Under the pieces are notes generated by a model, which had not been told where the DNA came from, did not search any database, and saw only the letters and a program-made list of their open reading frames with translations. A program made the position numbers and the translations under genes. A stretch of DNA of 52,110 bases from Bacteroidales bacterium (GTDB lineage Bacteria > Bacteroidota > Bacteroidia > Bacteroidales > UBA3663), in the NCBI GenBank assembly GCA_017561935.1, contig JAFZBE010000049.1, positions 1 to 52,110 on the forward strand. The letters run 5' to 3'. Below are positions 13,706 to 24,169 of this stretch, piece by piece (positions within the stretch are counted from its first letter, which is position 1; the number at the start of each line of letters is the position of its first letter).

Positions 13706-15508
13706 ATGCCTCAGAACTACCATATCACCAAGCTGCGCCAACCTGCCACTGCTCGCGAGAAAGGACTCCATCTGCTCCTCTTCGTGGGGCTCTTAGGCTA
13801 TGCCTGGTATCTGTTAGCCATCAGCAATGCACAGCTGCTCTATACGGCACAAGACTTCAATCCCTGGTTGGGCACCGATGCCTATTGGCAGCAGATGGTA
13901 GGCCATCCAGGCGGTTGGCGCGAGTGGTTGGGCGGCTGGTGTACCCAATACTTCTACTATCCTAAGCTCGGCGCCTCACTCCTCGTGGGGTGTTGGGGGC
14001 TGATTGCGTGGTTGCTATTGCGTGCCAATCGGCTTCGTGGATTTTGGGCAGCCTTGGTCTTCATTCCTATCGTGGCGCTGTTGGCAAGCACTACCCAGTT
14101 AGGCTATTGGATCTTCTGCCTCAAGTCGCCCAGCTACTGGTTCGGCCCCACTTTAGGGGTGCTGGCGGTGGCTCTCGTGCTCTATCTCTACAGTCTGCTT
14201 CGTCGTGAGCGCTATCGTCTCTTTGTGCTCTTTATCTGGAGTCTCTTCTCCCTTCCCCTCTTGGGCTGGTACGGCACACTCGGCATCGTTGTATTGCTCC
14301 TCAGCACCCCGCTACGCACGTCGCTCAAGGTTTGGAGCTGCCGTCTGGGCATGATTGTCTTGCCGCTCACGGCCGTAGCTCTCTGGTATCACGAGTCTCC
14401 CTCATTGCATTGGCACGAACCGCTGCTGCTCTACGGTTGGCATCATTTTACCATCCCCGAGACCTCTACCCCACTGCTCGAGTGGCCCTTCCGCATCCTG
14501 GCGGGCAGTATGCTCCTACTCCCGCTTTTGGCTCGCCTCGGTCGTCGGTTCGAGAAGTTAGGAGTTGTGGCTCTTCTCCTGCTCATCGCTGCCTTGGCAG
14601 GTGGCAATATGCTCAACTATCGCAACCGGAATTACCACACCGAGCTACAGATGCTTCGTGCGATGGACGAGGGCCGTTGGGACGAGGTGATAGCCCCCAT
14701 GCAATCGCTCCAGCAGATGCCTACCCGCGAGATGGTCCTGATGACAGATGTGGCATTGGCACAACAGGGTCGATTGGGAGACCAAGGCTTCAGCTTCACC
14801 TTTACGGGCATCCGTCCCGCCATGAATATAGACCTGCCCATCCACATGGCACACTCGGCCAGCCCCAACATCTACTATTGGCTCGGCCTACCCAACTACG
14901 CCTTCATGTGGTGCCAGGAGGACAATATCGAGTATGGCCTCTCGCCCTACTTCCTGCGCATGATGTACCGTTGTGCCATTGCCAACGACGAACTCACCAC
15001 GGCCAGCAAATATCGACAGTTGCTCAATACGCTCACCTTCCATCGCGATTACGAGGTTTCGGCCCAAGAGACAGCCGCAGTGCGTCGCTTCATGACCCGG
15101 AATGACGAGGTGACCAACGATCGCGGCTATTGCGAAATCTACCTCACCGAGCGCCTGAGCCAGGAGCAATACGACACGGCTTCGGAACAACAGTTGGCCG
15201 TTCACTTCGCCATGCTTCGTCGCGATCGTCTCTGCTTTGCCCGCACCTTGGCTCGTTACATTGAGCTGGCGGGATCTTCAGCCCGATTGCCTCGACACTT
15301 CCAGGAGGCGGCCTTGCTCTTCGGTCTTTCCGAGGGGCTCGATATCGATCCCGAGATTGCCGCTCGCTATCAGAGTTATCGCCAACAGCTCGAAACGGCC
15401 GATCAGATGGGTCAATCCCAAGAGTCTATCGGCAAGCTGCTCAGACCCCTGTATGGCTTTACCTACTGGTGGTATTACGACTTCTACACCTTCAACAAGA
15501 CCTATTAG
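13706..15508 (+). CDS. Polytopic membrane protein, probably DUF6057 family
   Basis: A 600-residue protein. Residues about 20-310 contain nine or ten hydrophobic helices (for example LLLFVGLLGYAWYLLAI, LLVGCWGLIAWLLL, ALVFIPIVALLASTT, LGVLAVALVLYLYSLL). The rest is soluble and helical with TPR-like character (for example MRAMDEGRWDEVIAPM near 313, then ANDELTTASKYRQLLNTL). It is rich in Trp and Tyr. I associate the layout with DUF6057, a Bacteroidales family without assigned function. Soluble helical repeats following a membrane half suggest a scaffold or carrier, but this is only inference. The TAG stop overlaps the GTG start of the following lipoprotein gene, so the two are probably one system. 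Confidence 0.75.
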   Translation: MPQNYHITKLRQPATAREKGLHLLLFVGLLGYAWYLLAISNAQLLYTAQDFNPWLGTDAYWQQMVGHPGGWREWLGGWCTQYFYYPKLGASLLVGCWGLIAWLLLRANRLRGFWAALVFIPIVALLASTTQLGYWIFCLKSPSYWFGPTLGVLAVALVLYLYSLLRRERYRLFVLFIWSLFSLPLLGWYGTLGIVVLLLSTPLRTSLKVWSCRLGMIVLPLTAVALWYHESPSLHWHEPLLLYGWHHFTIPETSTPLLEWPFRILAGSMLLLPLLARLGRRFEKLGVVALLLLIAALAGGNMLNYRNRNYHTELQMLRAMDEGRWDEVIAPMQSLQQMPTREMVLMTDVALAQQGRLGDQGFSFTFTGIRPAMNIDLPIHMAHSASPNIYYWLGLPNYAFMWCQEDNIEYGLSPYFLRMMYRCAIANDELTTASKYRQLLNTLTFHRDYEVSAQETAAVRRFMTRNDEVTNDRGYCEIYLTERLSQEQYDTASEQQLAVHFAMLRRDRLCFARTLARYIELAGSSARLPRHFQEAALLFGLSEGLDIDPEIAARYQSYRQQLETADQMGQSQESIGKLLRPLYGFTYWWYYDFYTFNKTY

Positions 15509-17058
15509 TGAAACAGCTTCTCTACACAATCACGCTCCTCTTGCTCCTCTGCGCCTGTTCTCGCTCCGCAGTGGAGCCCAGCCAGTATCAGCCCATAACC
15601 CAGCAAGCAAGCATTCTGCCCGATATCACGGGGGCCACGATTCCCGTCAACATCGCTCCGCTCAACTTCTCGGTCTGTGGCGATAGCATCGACCAGTGTG
15701 TAGCCCGTTTCGACTACCCCGGTGGCAGTGTCTGCTTTGGCGAGAATCATCGCGTCATGATCGAACCAGAGCAATGGCGCCAGATGCTCACCCGATGCGT
15801 AGGCGATAGCCTCTACGTCACCCTCTACACGCACAGTGCGGCTACAGGTTGGCTCCAGCATCCACGCTTTGGCATCGAGGTGGTGAGCGACAGCATCGAC
15901 CGCTACGTGGCCTATCGCCTCATTCCGCCCTACAATACCTACGAACGCATCAGCCTCGCCTATCGCGACCTCGAGAGCTTCGACGAGGTAGAGTATTACA
16001 ACAACCAGATGCTCGACAACCCACAGGGTGGTCATTGCGTGAATTGCCATGCCTTCCAAAGCAATCGTCCCAACCGCTACCAGCTGCATGTCCGCGAGGA
16101 GTACGGCGGCACCGTGGTCTATAACGAGGGCCGATGGGGCAAATACAATATGAAGCTGCCCAACACCATTTCGGGCGCGGTCTATCCCGCCTGGCACCCT
16201 ACGCTACCTCTCATCGCCTATTCGGTGAACAAGACCTTCATGGAGTTTCACACCAATGGTCTGACCAAATCGGAAGTGCAGGACACCCAGAGCGGACTGA
16301 TACTCTACGACGCAGATCACGAGCGTGTTATCCCCATCTGCGACGAGCCCGATCTGCTCGAGACTTTCCCCACCTGGTCGCCTGATGGCCAATGGCTCTA
16401 TTACAGCTCGGCCTGCTTCACCTATCAAGAGGCCGATGCCCTCGACCCCGACAACCGTCAACGCATCAAACGTCAGCACGAGGTGACCAACCGCTATCGC
16501 GAAGTGCGCTACGATATTTATCGCCGTCGTTTCGATGCCCGGCAGCTCTCGTTTGGTGAGCCTCAGCTGGTGCTCAATGCCTCGGCCGATTCGCTCAGCG
16601 CCACACTGCCTCGCATCAGCCCCGACGGTCGCTGGCTGCTCACCAGCATCGGTGGCTATGGCTGCTTTCATGTCTATCACCCCGAGGCTGATTTGCGGCT
16701 GGACGATCTGAGCACACTGGGCCAAATGGGCCAGATAGACTCTTTAGCCTTTACAAAAGCCATCGCCCCCGCCAACTCCCCCAGCGCCGAGAGCTACCAC
16801 AGCTGGTCTCACTCCGGCCGATGGATCGTTTACCAAAGCCGCCGTCGCGACGACAACTACACGCGCCTCTACTTTTCATACTTCGACCGCGAGGGACGCG
16901 CCCACAAGCCCTTCGAGATGCCTCAGGCCGATCCTGACTACGAGCTGTTGCATTTGCGCTCGTACAACATCCCCGAGTTCCTCCTCGACCCTATCCCCTT
17001 CTCGCCTGCCCAACTGGCTCGCACCATCCTAACACCTACTCGCAATGTCAAACCCTAA
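15508..17058 (+). CDS. TolB-like beta-propeller lipoprotein with CXXCH haem motif
   Basis: A 516-residue exported protein. From the GTG the N-terminus reads MKQLLYTITLLLLLCACSRS, a lipoprotein signal with LLCAC as lipobox. A single CVNCH (around residue 183) fits covalent haem c attachment. Later residues contain PD40/TolB propeller blades: YPAWHPTLPLIAYS, FPTWSPDGQWLYYSS, LPRISPDGRWLLTSI and YHSWSHSGRWIVYQS. Bacteroidota proteins with this HCVNCHAF plus PD40 layout are known only as hypothetical or TolB-like proteins. The GTG at 15508 overlaps the stop of the membrane protein gene (TAGTG); an upstream frame extension would place extra residues before the signal and is unlikely. It should sit on the periplasmic or outer face of a membrane and may work with the upstream protein. 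Confidence 0.8.
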   Translation: MKQLLYTITLLLLLCACSRSAVEPSQYQPITQQASILPDITGATIPVNIAPLNFSVCGDSIDQCVARFDYPGGSVCFGENHRVMIEPEQWRQMLTRCVGDSLYVTLYTHSAATGWLQHPRFGIEVVSDSIDRYVAYRLIPPYNTYERISLAYRDLESFDEVEYYNNQMLDNPQGGHCVNCHAFQSNRPNRYQLHVREEYGGTVVYNEGRWGKYNMKLPNTISGAVYPAWHPTLPLIAYSVNKTFMEFHTNGLTKSEVQDTQSGLILYDADHERVIPICDEPDLLETFPTWSPDGQWLYYSSACFTYQEADALDPDNRQRIKRQHEVTNRYREVRYDIYRRRFDARQLSFGEPQLVLNASADSLSATLPRISPDGRWLLTSIGGYGCFHVYHPEADLRLDDLSTLGQMGQIDSLAFTKAIAPANSPSAESYHSWSHSGRWIVYQSRRRDDNYTRLYFSYFDREGRAHKPFEMPQADPDYELLHLRSYNIPEFLLDPIPFSPAQLARTILTPTRNVKP

Positions 17059-17071
17059 GCCTACCTCTGAA

Positions 17072-17100
17072 AATACCCGGCGAAGAGCCGGGTATTTTTT
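17072..17100. terminator. Intrinsic terminator after the lipoprotein gene
   Basis: AATACCCGGC and GCCGGGTATT form a 10-bp stem with loop GAAGA, then TTTT. The stem is symmetric, with A residues upstream, so it can also stop minus-strand transcription coming from ribH and tRNA-Gly. Confidence 0.9.
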
Positions 17101-17192
17101 CCAGGCATTTTGGGGCTTTTTTATATCCTATCAATATATAAAAAATCTGCCAAATATCTCGTAAATACTTGATATTCAGCAGATGGAGTGGG

Positions 17193-17265
17193 AGCGAAAT
17201 ACGGGACTCGAACCCGCGACCCTCGGCTTGGGAAGCCAATGCTCTACCAACTGAGCTAATTTCGC
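17193..17265 (-). tRNA. tRNA-Gly (anticodon CCC)
   Basis: On the minus strand GCGAAAT pairs with ATTTCGC as the acceptor stem. GCTC/GAGC is the D stem, TTGGC/GCCGA the anticodon stem with loop TTCCCAA (anticodon CCC, decoding GGG), and the T arm has GGTTCGAGTCC. The discriminator base is U, as usual for glycine tRNAs. CCA is not encoded (the next bases are CCC). It lies 45 nt downstream of ribH on the same strand, with no clear terminator between. Confidence 0.95.
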
Positions 17266-17309
17266 AGAGATTAGCGGAAGCGTCGTTCCGCTAAAGGATT
17301 GTGTTCGGT

Positions 17310-17780
17310 TTACTGATTGACGAGTGTCGCCATCATGTTCACCATCTTGAGTGCGGCGAGGGCGCTTTGTGCGCCAACACCTTCCTGTGTCATCTTTCTT
17401 GCCTCTTCCAGAGTGTCGGTTGTCACGACTCCAAAGATGAATGGGATGTCGCCATGAAGGTTGAGATGAGTGATGCTTCGGCTCAATGTCTGGCAGATAA
17501 TGTCGTAGTGAGGATTGTTCTCTCGCACTACACTGCCGAACATGATAACGGCACTTGGCTCCATCATATTGTTCATCTGTCGAGCGCCAAATGGGAGTTC
17601 CATGGCTCCTGGCACGTGACTGATGTAGATGTCTTCCTTCATTACTCCGCACTGCTCAAGCTTCTTCAAAGCCTGTTCGAGAAGTGCATTACTGATCTCT
17701 GGTTGCCATTCAGAAACTACTATACCAATGCTAGCGTCTGTACTATTCGCGGGGCAATCCGCCGCCACAGGGTCACTCAT
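17310..17780 (-). CDS. ribH: 6,7-dimethyl-8-ribityllumazine synthase
   Basis: A 156-residue protein. It condenses 5-amino-6-ribitylamino-uracil with 3,4-dihydroxy-2-butanone 4-phosphate, the penultimate step of riboflavin synthesis. Visible family motifs are VSEWQPEIS (22-30, substrate Trp/Asn site), VPGAMELPF (56-64), FGSVVRENNPHYD with catalytic His91, and PFIFGVVT. The usual RGET of the phosphate loop is RENN here. The length is typical of the icosahedral-capsid-forming family. It begins 6 nt after the stop of the TPR protein gene, so the two are in one operon. No other rib gene is in the window. Confidence 0.95.
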   Translation of the reverse strand: MSDPVAADCPANSTDASIGIVVSEWQPEISNALLEQALKKLEQCGVMKEDIYISHVPGAMELPFGARQMNNMMEPSAVIMFGSVVRENNPHYDIICQTLSRSITHLNLHGDIPFIFGVVTTDTLEEARKMTQEGVGAQSALAALKMVNMMATLVNQ

Positions 17781-17786
17781 TTTATT

Positions 17787-18449
17787 TTATTTAACACGTT
17801 CAATATATTTGTCAATCGACTGGGCGATAGAAGTCTCGGCCCAATTGTCCTTGATGTTCTGATAAGCCTTGAGGGCGTTCTTGTTGTCGCCAGCCTCCTC
17901 GTAAGCAAGACCTGCCTTGCGGAGGAAGAGGGGAGAGTACTGTGCGTTGTTGGCAGCTTTTGCAGCTTGCTCGAAGGTCTGGGCGGCCTTGTTATAGTCG
18001 GGGGTTTCCTGATCTACGTAGCAGTCGCCGAGGGCGCTGAGGATAGCGGGAGCAATTACATTGTCGTTGCCGTCAAAATCCTGAAGATACTTGATTGCCT
18101 CTTCGTAGTTGCCGAGGTTCTTCTGGCAAAGTCCGGCGTATGCCTTGGCGGTATTTCCGGCTTTGGTCGAACCAAATTCCTCAATGACAGCCTCAAAGCC
18201 GTCGAGAGCCTGCTCGTACTGTCCCTGGTCGAAGAGAAGTTCTGAACTCCAGATCTCGTTCTGGGCCTTCTCGTTGTTGCGCTGGTTCATCCAACGCCAT
18301 CCGAAGATGATGGCTACAATAAGGATGAGCGCGATAAATCCATATACGATCTTCTTCTGGTTGTCTCTCTGTCCCAGGAACTCCTCAGTTTTGCTGATAG
18401 GCTCGTCGATCACAGTTTCCTGGACTTTTTTGATTTCTTTTTTTGCCAT
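17787..18449 (-). CDS. TPR protein anchored by one membrane helix (YfgM-like)
   Basis: A 220-residue protein. The first 33 residues are charged and cytoplasmic, and KIVYGFIALILIVAIIFGW (about 33-51) is a single transmembrane helix. The rest is TPR-like: YEQALDGFEAVIEEFG, AKAYAGLCQKNLGNYEEAIKYL, YNKAAQTFEQAAKAA and LAYEEAGDNKNALKAYQNI. This layout matches YfgM-type membrane TPR proteins that work near the Sec translocon or outer-membrane assembly factors; the partner here is unknown. It is the first gene of a unit with ribH. A weak minus-strand -7 box (TAAATTTG, 18489-18496) lies upstream. Confidence 0.85.
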   Translation of the reverse strand: MAKKEIKKVQETVIDEPISKTEEFLGQRDNQKKIVYGFIALILIVAIIFGWRWMNQRNNEKAQNEIWSSELLFDQGQYEQALDGFEAVIEEFGSTKAGNTAKAYAGLCQKNLGNYEEAIKYLQDFDGNDNVIAPAILSALGDCYVDQETPDYNKAAQTFEQAAKAANNAQYSPLFLRKAGLAYEEAGDNKNALKAYQNIKDNWAETSIAQSIDKYIERVK

Positions 18450-18569
18450 GTTATATTTTGATTATTATTATTTGCATATTTAGCGGCGCAAATTTAGCGA
18501 TTTTACTTGAATAAACAATATTTTTTGCGAAAAAAATGTTTAAAATTCGTATTTTCCCCCGAAATTTCG

Positions 18570-18577
18570 TATCTTTG
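18570..18577 (+). promoter_or_regulatory. -7 box of the recF promoter
   Basis: TATCTTTG, with TTCG (one mismatch from TTTG) 20 nt upstream at 18546-18549. It lies 57 nt before the recF ATG and rules out starts upstream of it. Confidence 0.6.
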
Positions 18578-18634
18578 CCACGTCAATTTACAAGTTTTTT
18601 GGCATTATCGACGAAAAATGTCAATGTTGGACTT

Positions 18635-19744
18635 ATGAAACTGGAGCATCTTAGCATCGTAAATTACAAGAATATCCGAGAGGCCGACCTCACCTTCTCG
18701 CAGGGTGTCAATTGCCTTGTGGGTAAGAATGGTATGGGCAAGACCAACCTGCTGGATGCTATCTATTACCTCTCTTTCTGCAAGTCGTTCAATGGCGTGA
18801 CCGACAGTCAGGTGATGACTCATGGAGAGGAGTTCTTCATGCTTAGTGGGAATTATGAACTTAATGGGCAACCTGAGGAAATCCGTTGCGGCTATAAACT
18901 GCACTCCAGAAAGTCGTTTAAGCGGGCAGGTAAGGAGTACCAGCGTCTGAGCGACCATATTGGGCTCCTTCCTATCGTGCTGCTTACTCCCACCGACAGC
19001 GTCCTGCTGCAGGGTGGCAGCGAGGAACGACGCAAGTTCATGGATATGGTGATTTGCCAGTTTAACAAACCCTATCTCAATGCGTTGATTCGCTACAACC
19101 AGGCACTCTTGCAGCGCAACAGTCTGCTTAAACAGGATCCGCCGTTTACCGATCCCTTGCTCTATCAGGCATGTGAGGAACAGATGGACTTCTATGGACA
19201 GCAAATCTTTGCAGCCCGACGACAGTTTGTCGATGACTTTACGCCAGTCTTCCAAGAGTTTTATAGCCAGATTTCGATGAATCGCGAAAAGGTGTCTATC
19301 CACTACACTTCACATTTCGAGGGCGGACAGAGCCTCATGCCACTGCTCAATGCCGTTCGCAACCGAGACCTGGCCCTTGGATATACGACACGTGGCGCAC
19401 ACAAGGATGACCTCAACTTCCAAATCGGTGATTTTCAGATGAAGCAGCTGGGTTCGCAGGGACAGAACAAGACATTCCTTGTGGGGCTCAAGTTGGCGCA
19501 ATTCGATTTCCTGCGTCGCATGGGACACACCACGCCCATCCTTCTGCTCGACGATATCTTCGACCGCCTCGATGGTGATCGTGTAGAGCAGATCATCCGC
19601 CTGGTGGCAAGCGACAGGTTTGGACAAATCTTCATCACCGACACCAATCGTGAATACCTCGATCGCATCATCGACAGGTGCACCGAGAGCTATAAGTTGT
19701 TCGAGGTGAGCAGCGGAGAATATGGGGTGGTTTCGGAGAAATAA
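18635..19744 (+). CDS. recF: DNA replication and repair protein RecF
   Basis: A 369-residue SMC-like ATPase that helps load RecA at single-strand gaps through RecFOR. Walker A is GKNGMGKT (30-37), the ABC-type signature region is LGSQGQNKTF, and Walker B is LLLDDIFDRLD. I chose the ATG that gives MKLEHLSIVNYKNI, the standard RecF start. The longer frame upstream covers the promoter. It is followed after 3 nt by the DUF721 gene, an arrangement typical of Bacteroidota. Confidence 0.96.
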   Translation: MKLEHLSIVNYKNIREADLTFSQGVNCLVGKNGMGKTNLLDAIYYLSFCKSFNGVTDSQVMTHGEEFFMLSGNYELNGQPEEIRCGYKLHSRKSFKRAGKEYQRLSDHIGLLPIVLLTPTDSVLLQGGSEERRKFMDMVICQFNKPYLNALIRYNQALLQRNSLLKQDPPFTDPLLYQACEEQMDFYGQQIFAARRQFVDDFTPVFQEFYSQISMNREKVSIHYTSHFEGGQSLMPLLNAVRNRDLALGYTTRGAHKDDLNFQIGDFQMKQLGSQGQNKTFLVGLKLAQFDFLRRMGHTTPILLLDDIFDRLDGDRVEQIIRLVASDRFGQIFITDTNREYLDRIIDRCTESYKLFEVSSGEYGVVSEK

Positions 19745-19747
19745 ATA

Positions 19748-20038
19748 ATGAAAAGAAAAAACGAACAATCCATAGGTGAGATTATCCGCGAGTATCTCAA
19801 AGTGACGCAACTCGAGAATCATGTCTTCGAGACGCGCATCGCTGAGGTTTGGCAAGAGGCACTTGGTAATCGCATCACGCTTGAGACCGAACGCATCCAC
19901 TTGCAGTCGGGGACGTTGTTCGTAACCCTCAAGTCGCCCTCTTTGAAGAACGACATCATGATGCGACGCTCCTTAATCCGTGCTGCTCTCAACGAAAAGT
20001 TGGGTAATGACATAATAAAATCCGTCGTTATCCGTTGA
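19748..20038 (+). CDS. DUF721 / DciA-like protein
   Basis: A 96-residue basic protein with the DUF721 fold: IGEIIREYLKVTQL, VWQEALGNRI, LFVTLKSPSLKNDIMMRRSLI and LGNDIIKSVVIR. DciA proteins of this family load the replicative helicase in many bacteria that lack DnaC. The Bacteroidota versions are short, as here, and the helicase role is inferred. It sits 3 nt after recF, in line with replication work. Confidence 0.88.
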   Translation: MKRKNEQSIGEIIREYLKVTQLENHVFETRIAEVWQEALGNRITLETERIHLQSGTLFVTLKSPSLKNDIMMRRSLIRAALNEKLGNDIIKSVVIR

Positions 20039-20085
20039 TAGTATAAAGAACGGCAAAGTGCAAGGTTCGTCCATCATTTGAAGTA

Positions 20086-22536
20086 ATGCGCATATATAAA
20101 TATATATTGTGTTTGTTTCTGCTGGCTTTAGTGGCTGTGCCTGGGTTGATGGCTCAGGTGCGCATCTATGGTACGGTAACCAATGAGCAGGGGCAGCCCA
20201 TGGACATTGTCCATGTACGCTTGTTGCGCGGCAGCATCGGCACACTCACCAACTTCAAGGGTGAATATGAACTGCAGGTGGCCGATGCAGACACGCTGCG
20301 TGTCATTTTCACTTCGCTGGGCTATAAGCGTGTCGAACGGGTGGTCAATACACGTGCCGTAAGGCCGAATGAACGAGGCGCACGCCGCCTGCAGCTTAAT
20401 GTGCAGATGAGTCCCAACCAATCGGTGCTCAATGATGTGGAGGTGACTGCCGAACGTCAGACCACGCCAGGCAACATGGAACATATCAAGGCTGAGAACG
20501 TTCGCAACATGCGTTCGGCCAGTGGCAATGCCATCGAGGACCTCATCGGTACGCAGGCAGGTGTGAACATGAACAACGAGCTCTCGTCGCAGTACAATGT
20601 GCGCGGCGGTTCGTTCGATGAGAACCTTGTTTATGTGAACGGTATCGAGGTCTATCGCCCCCAGCTCATCGCCAGTGGTCAGCAGGAAGGACTGTCGTTC
20701 ATCAACCCTGCCATGGTGGGAGCCGTCGATTTCTCGACGGGTGGTTTCTCCAGCGAATATGGCGACAAGATGAGCTCTGTGCTCGACATCACTTATCGTC
20801 GTCCTGAGGATTTTGATGCTGAGGCTTTGATCAGTCTGACGGGTGGCAATGCTTCACTCGGTCAGCGTATCGGCAACTTCACCCAACTACATGGACTGCG
20901 TTATAAGCGCAATGCCACGATCCTCAATTCGCTCGATACCCAGGGCGAATATGACCCAATCTTTTTCGATTACCAGACTTTTCTGACCTGGGCGTTTGGA
21001 AAGGAAGGGAAGTGGGACCTCAGTTTTTTGGGGAATATTGCCATCAACGACTATCGCTTTACCCCCGAAAGCCGCGAGACGACCTTTGGCACCAACGAGG
21101 TGGCTCATAGCTTCAAGGTTTATTTCGATGGACACGAGAAGGACCAGTTCGACACGTTCTTCGGAGCGTTGTCCTTGGGCTATAATGGTCTGCGTAACAC
21201 CCGACTGCAACTGATGGCTTCGGCGTTCATGACCGACGAGGAGGTGACCTACGATATCTCGGGCGAGTATTGGATGGACCAGGCAGCCTCGGTAAGCCAG
21301 GCGGGTCTGGGTGTGGGCCGATATATGGAACATGCCCGCAACTACCTGCAGGCATCGGTGATGGCTCTTTCGCTCAAAGGAAACACACAGATTGCTCACA
21401 ATCGTCTTTCCTACGGCATGACGGTGCAAAGCGAAAAGATCGACGATAAGATTGCCGAATGGGAAAGACGTGACTCGGTGAGCTACAGTCTGCCGCGCGA
21501 TCCTTACAAGCTCCGTGTGGTCGAAAACCTCCATTCGGCCTATAAAGGCACCACGACTCGTCTGTCGGCTTTCCTGCAGGACACCTACGGATGGGATGCA
21601 TACGGCGGCCGTTTCCTTCTGCAAGGAGGTGTACGCATGAGCTATTGGTCGTTCAATGAGGAATTGCTGGTGTCGCCCCGTGCTTCATTGCGTTTCACTT
21701 TTGGCAACGACCGCAACAAGCAGGCACGCATCTCGGCAGGCCTGTACTATCAGTCGCCATTCTACAAGGAGTATCGATTGAGCTATACCGACAAGGACGG
21801 CAACCAGATGGTCGAGATGAACAAGGACATCAAGTCGCAGCGCTCCTGGCAGGTTATCCTGGGGTGGGACCACACCTTCAAGGCCTACGAACGTCCGTTC
21901 AAGTTCACGGTCGAGGGTTACTTCAAGGGAATATCGGACTACATCCCATACACCGTCGATAATGTGCAGATCCGCTACGCTGGCGAGAACAAGGGTTCGG
22001 CTTACGTGACGGGTATCGATGCAAAGATCTTCGGACAGTTTGTCGAAGGCACTGATTCGTGGCTCAGCCTTTCGCTGATGAACAGCAAGGAGACATACGA
22101 CGGACTCAAGACTGCTCGCCCTACAGAGCAGCGTTATGGCATCGGGTTGTTTTTCAGCGACTACTATCCCGGGCATGACGATTGGCGCGTCTTCCTTCGT
22201 GGAGTCTTCAACGACGGCTTGCCGTTCTACAGTCCGCAAGGAGGGCGTAAGGCTGGTATCTTCCGCACGCCTGCCTATAAACGCGTCGATCTTGGTGCAA
22301 CCCATGTATGGGATGCCAAGCACTACAAGTTCATGAACCGTGGCTTCTGGAGTCGTGTCAAGGAGATGACCGTCGGCTTGGATATTTTCAACCTGATGGA
22401 CATCGACAACACGAACTCCTACTACTGGGTCACCGTCATCGGCAACGATGGCTCGACACGTGGCAACCCCACCTATGCCGTGCCCAACTACTTGACGGGC
22501 CGCATGCTCAATGTCAGTTTCGGACTAAGGTTCTAA
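20086..22536 (+). CDS. TonB-dependent outer-membrane receptor with carboxypeptidase-regulatory-like domain
   Basis: An 816-residue outer-membrane protein. The signal peptide ends near LMAQ (residue 24). Residues 25-105 form the CarbopepD_reg_2 domain (VRIYGTVTNEQGQPMDIVHV). The plug follows at about 115-235 (NMRSASGNAIEDLIGTQAGV, SSQYNVRGGSFDENLVYVNG, FSTGGFSSEYGDKMSSVLDI), then a beta-barrel that ends in an aromatic strand (RMLNVSFGLRF). No SusD partner is nearby, so this is not a standard polysaccharide locus; the substrate is unknown. It follows the DUF721 gene after 47 nt and precedes the ABC-F gene by 14 nt, all on the same strand. Confidence 0.93.
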   Translation: MRIYKYILCLFLLALVAVPGLMAQVRIYGTVTNEQGQPMDIVHVRLLRGSIGTLTNFKGEYELQVADADTLRVIFTSLGYKRVERVVNTRAVRPNERGARRLQLNVQMSPNQSVLNDVEVTAERQTTPGNMEHIKAENVRNMRSASGNAIEDLIGTQAGVNMNNELSSQYNVRGGSFDENLVYVNGIEVYRPQLIASGQQEGLSFINPAMVGAVDFSTGGFSSEYGDKMSSVLDITYRRPEDFDAEALISLTGGNASLGQRIGNFTQLHGLRYKRNATILNSLDTQGEYDPIFFDYQTFLTWAFGKEGKWDLSFLGNIAINDYRFTPESRETTFGTNEVAHSFKVYFDGHEKDQFDTFFGALSLGYNGLRNTRLQLMASAFMTDEEVTYDISGEYWMDQAASVSQAGLGVGRYMEHARNYLQASVMALSLKGNTQIAHNRLSYGMTVQSEKIDDKIAEWERRDSVSYSLPRDPYKLRVVENLHSAYKGTTTRLSAFLQDTYGWDAYGGRFLLQGGVRMSYWSFNEELLVSPRASLRFTFGNDRNKQARISAGLYYQSPFYKEYRLSYTDKDGNQMVEMNKDIKSQRSWQVILGWDHTFKAYERPFKFTVEGYFKGISDYIPYTVDNVQIRYAGENKGSAYVTGIDAKIFGQFVEGTDSWLSLSLMNSKETYDGLKTARPTEQRYGIGLFFSDYYPGHDDWRVFLRGVFNDGLPFYSPQGGRKAGIFRTPAYKRVDLGATHVWDAKHYKFMNRGFWSRVKEMTVGLDIFNLMDIDNTNSYYWVTVIGNDGSTRGNPTYAVPNYLTGRMLNVSFGLRF

Positions 22537-22544
22537 AAATTTAA

Positions 22545-24161
<1,617 letters not shown>

Positions 24162-24169
24162 TATTTCCA

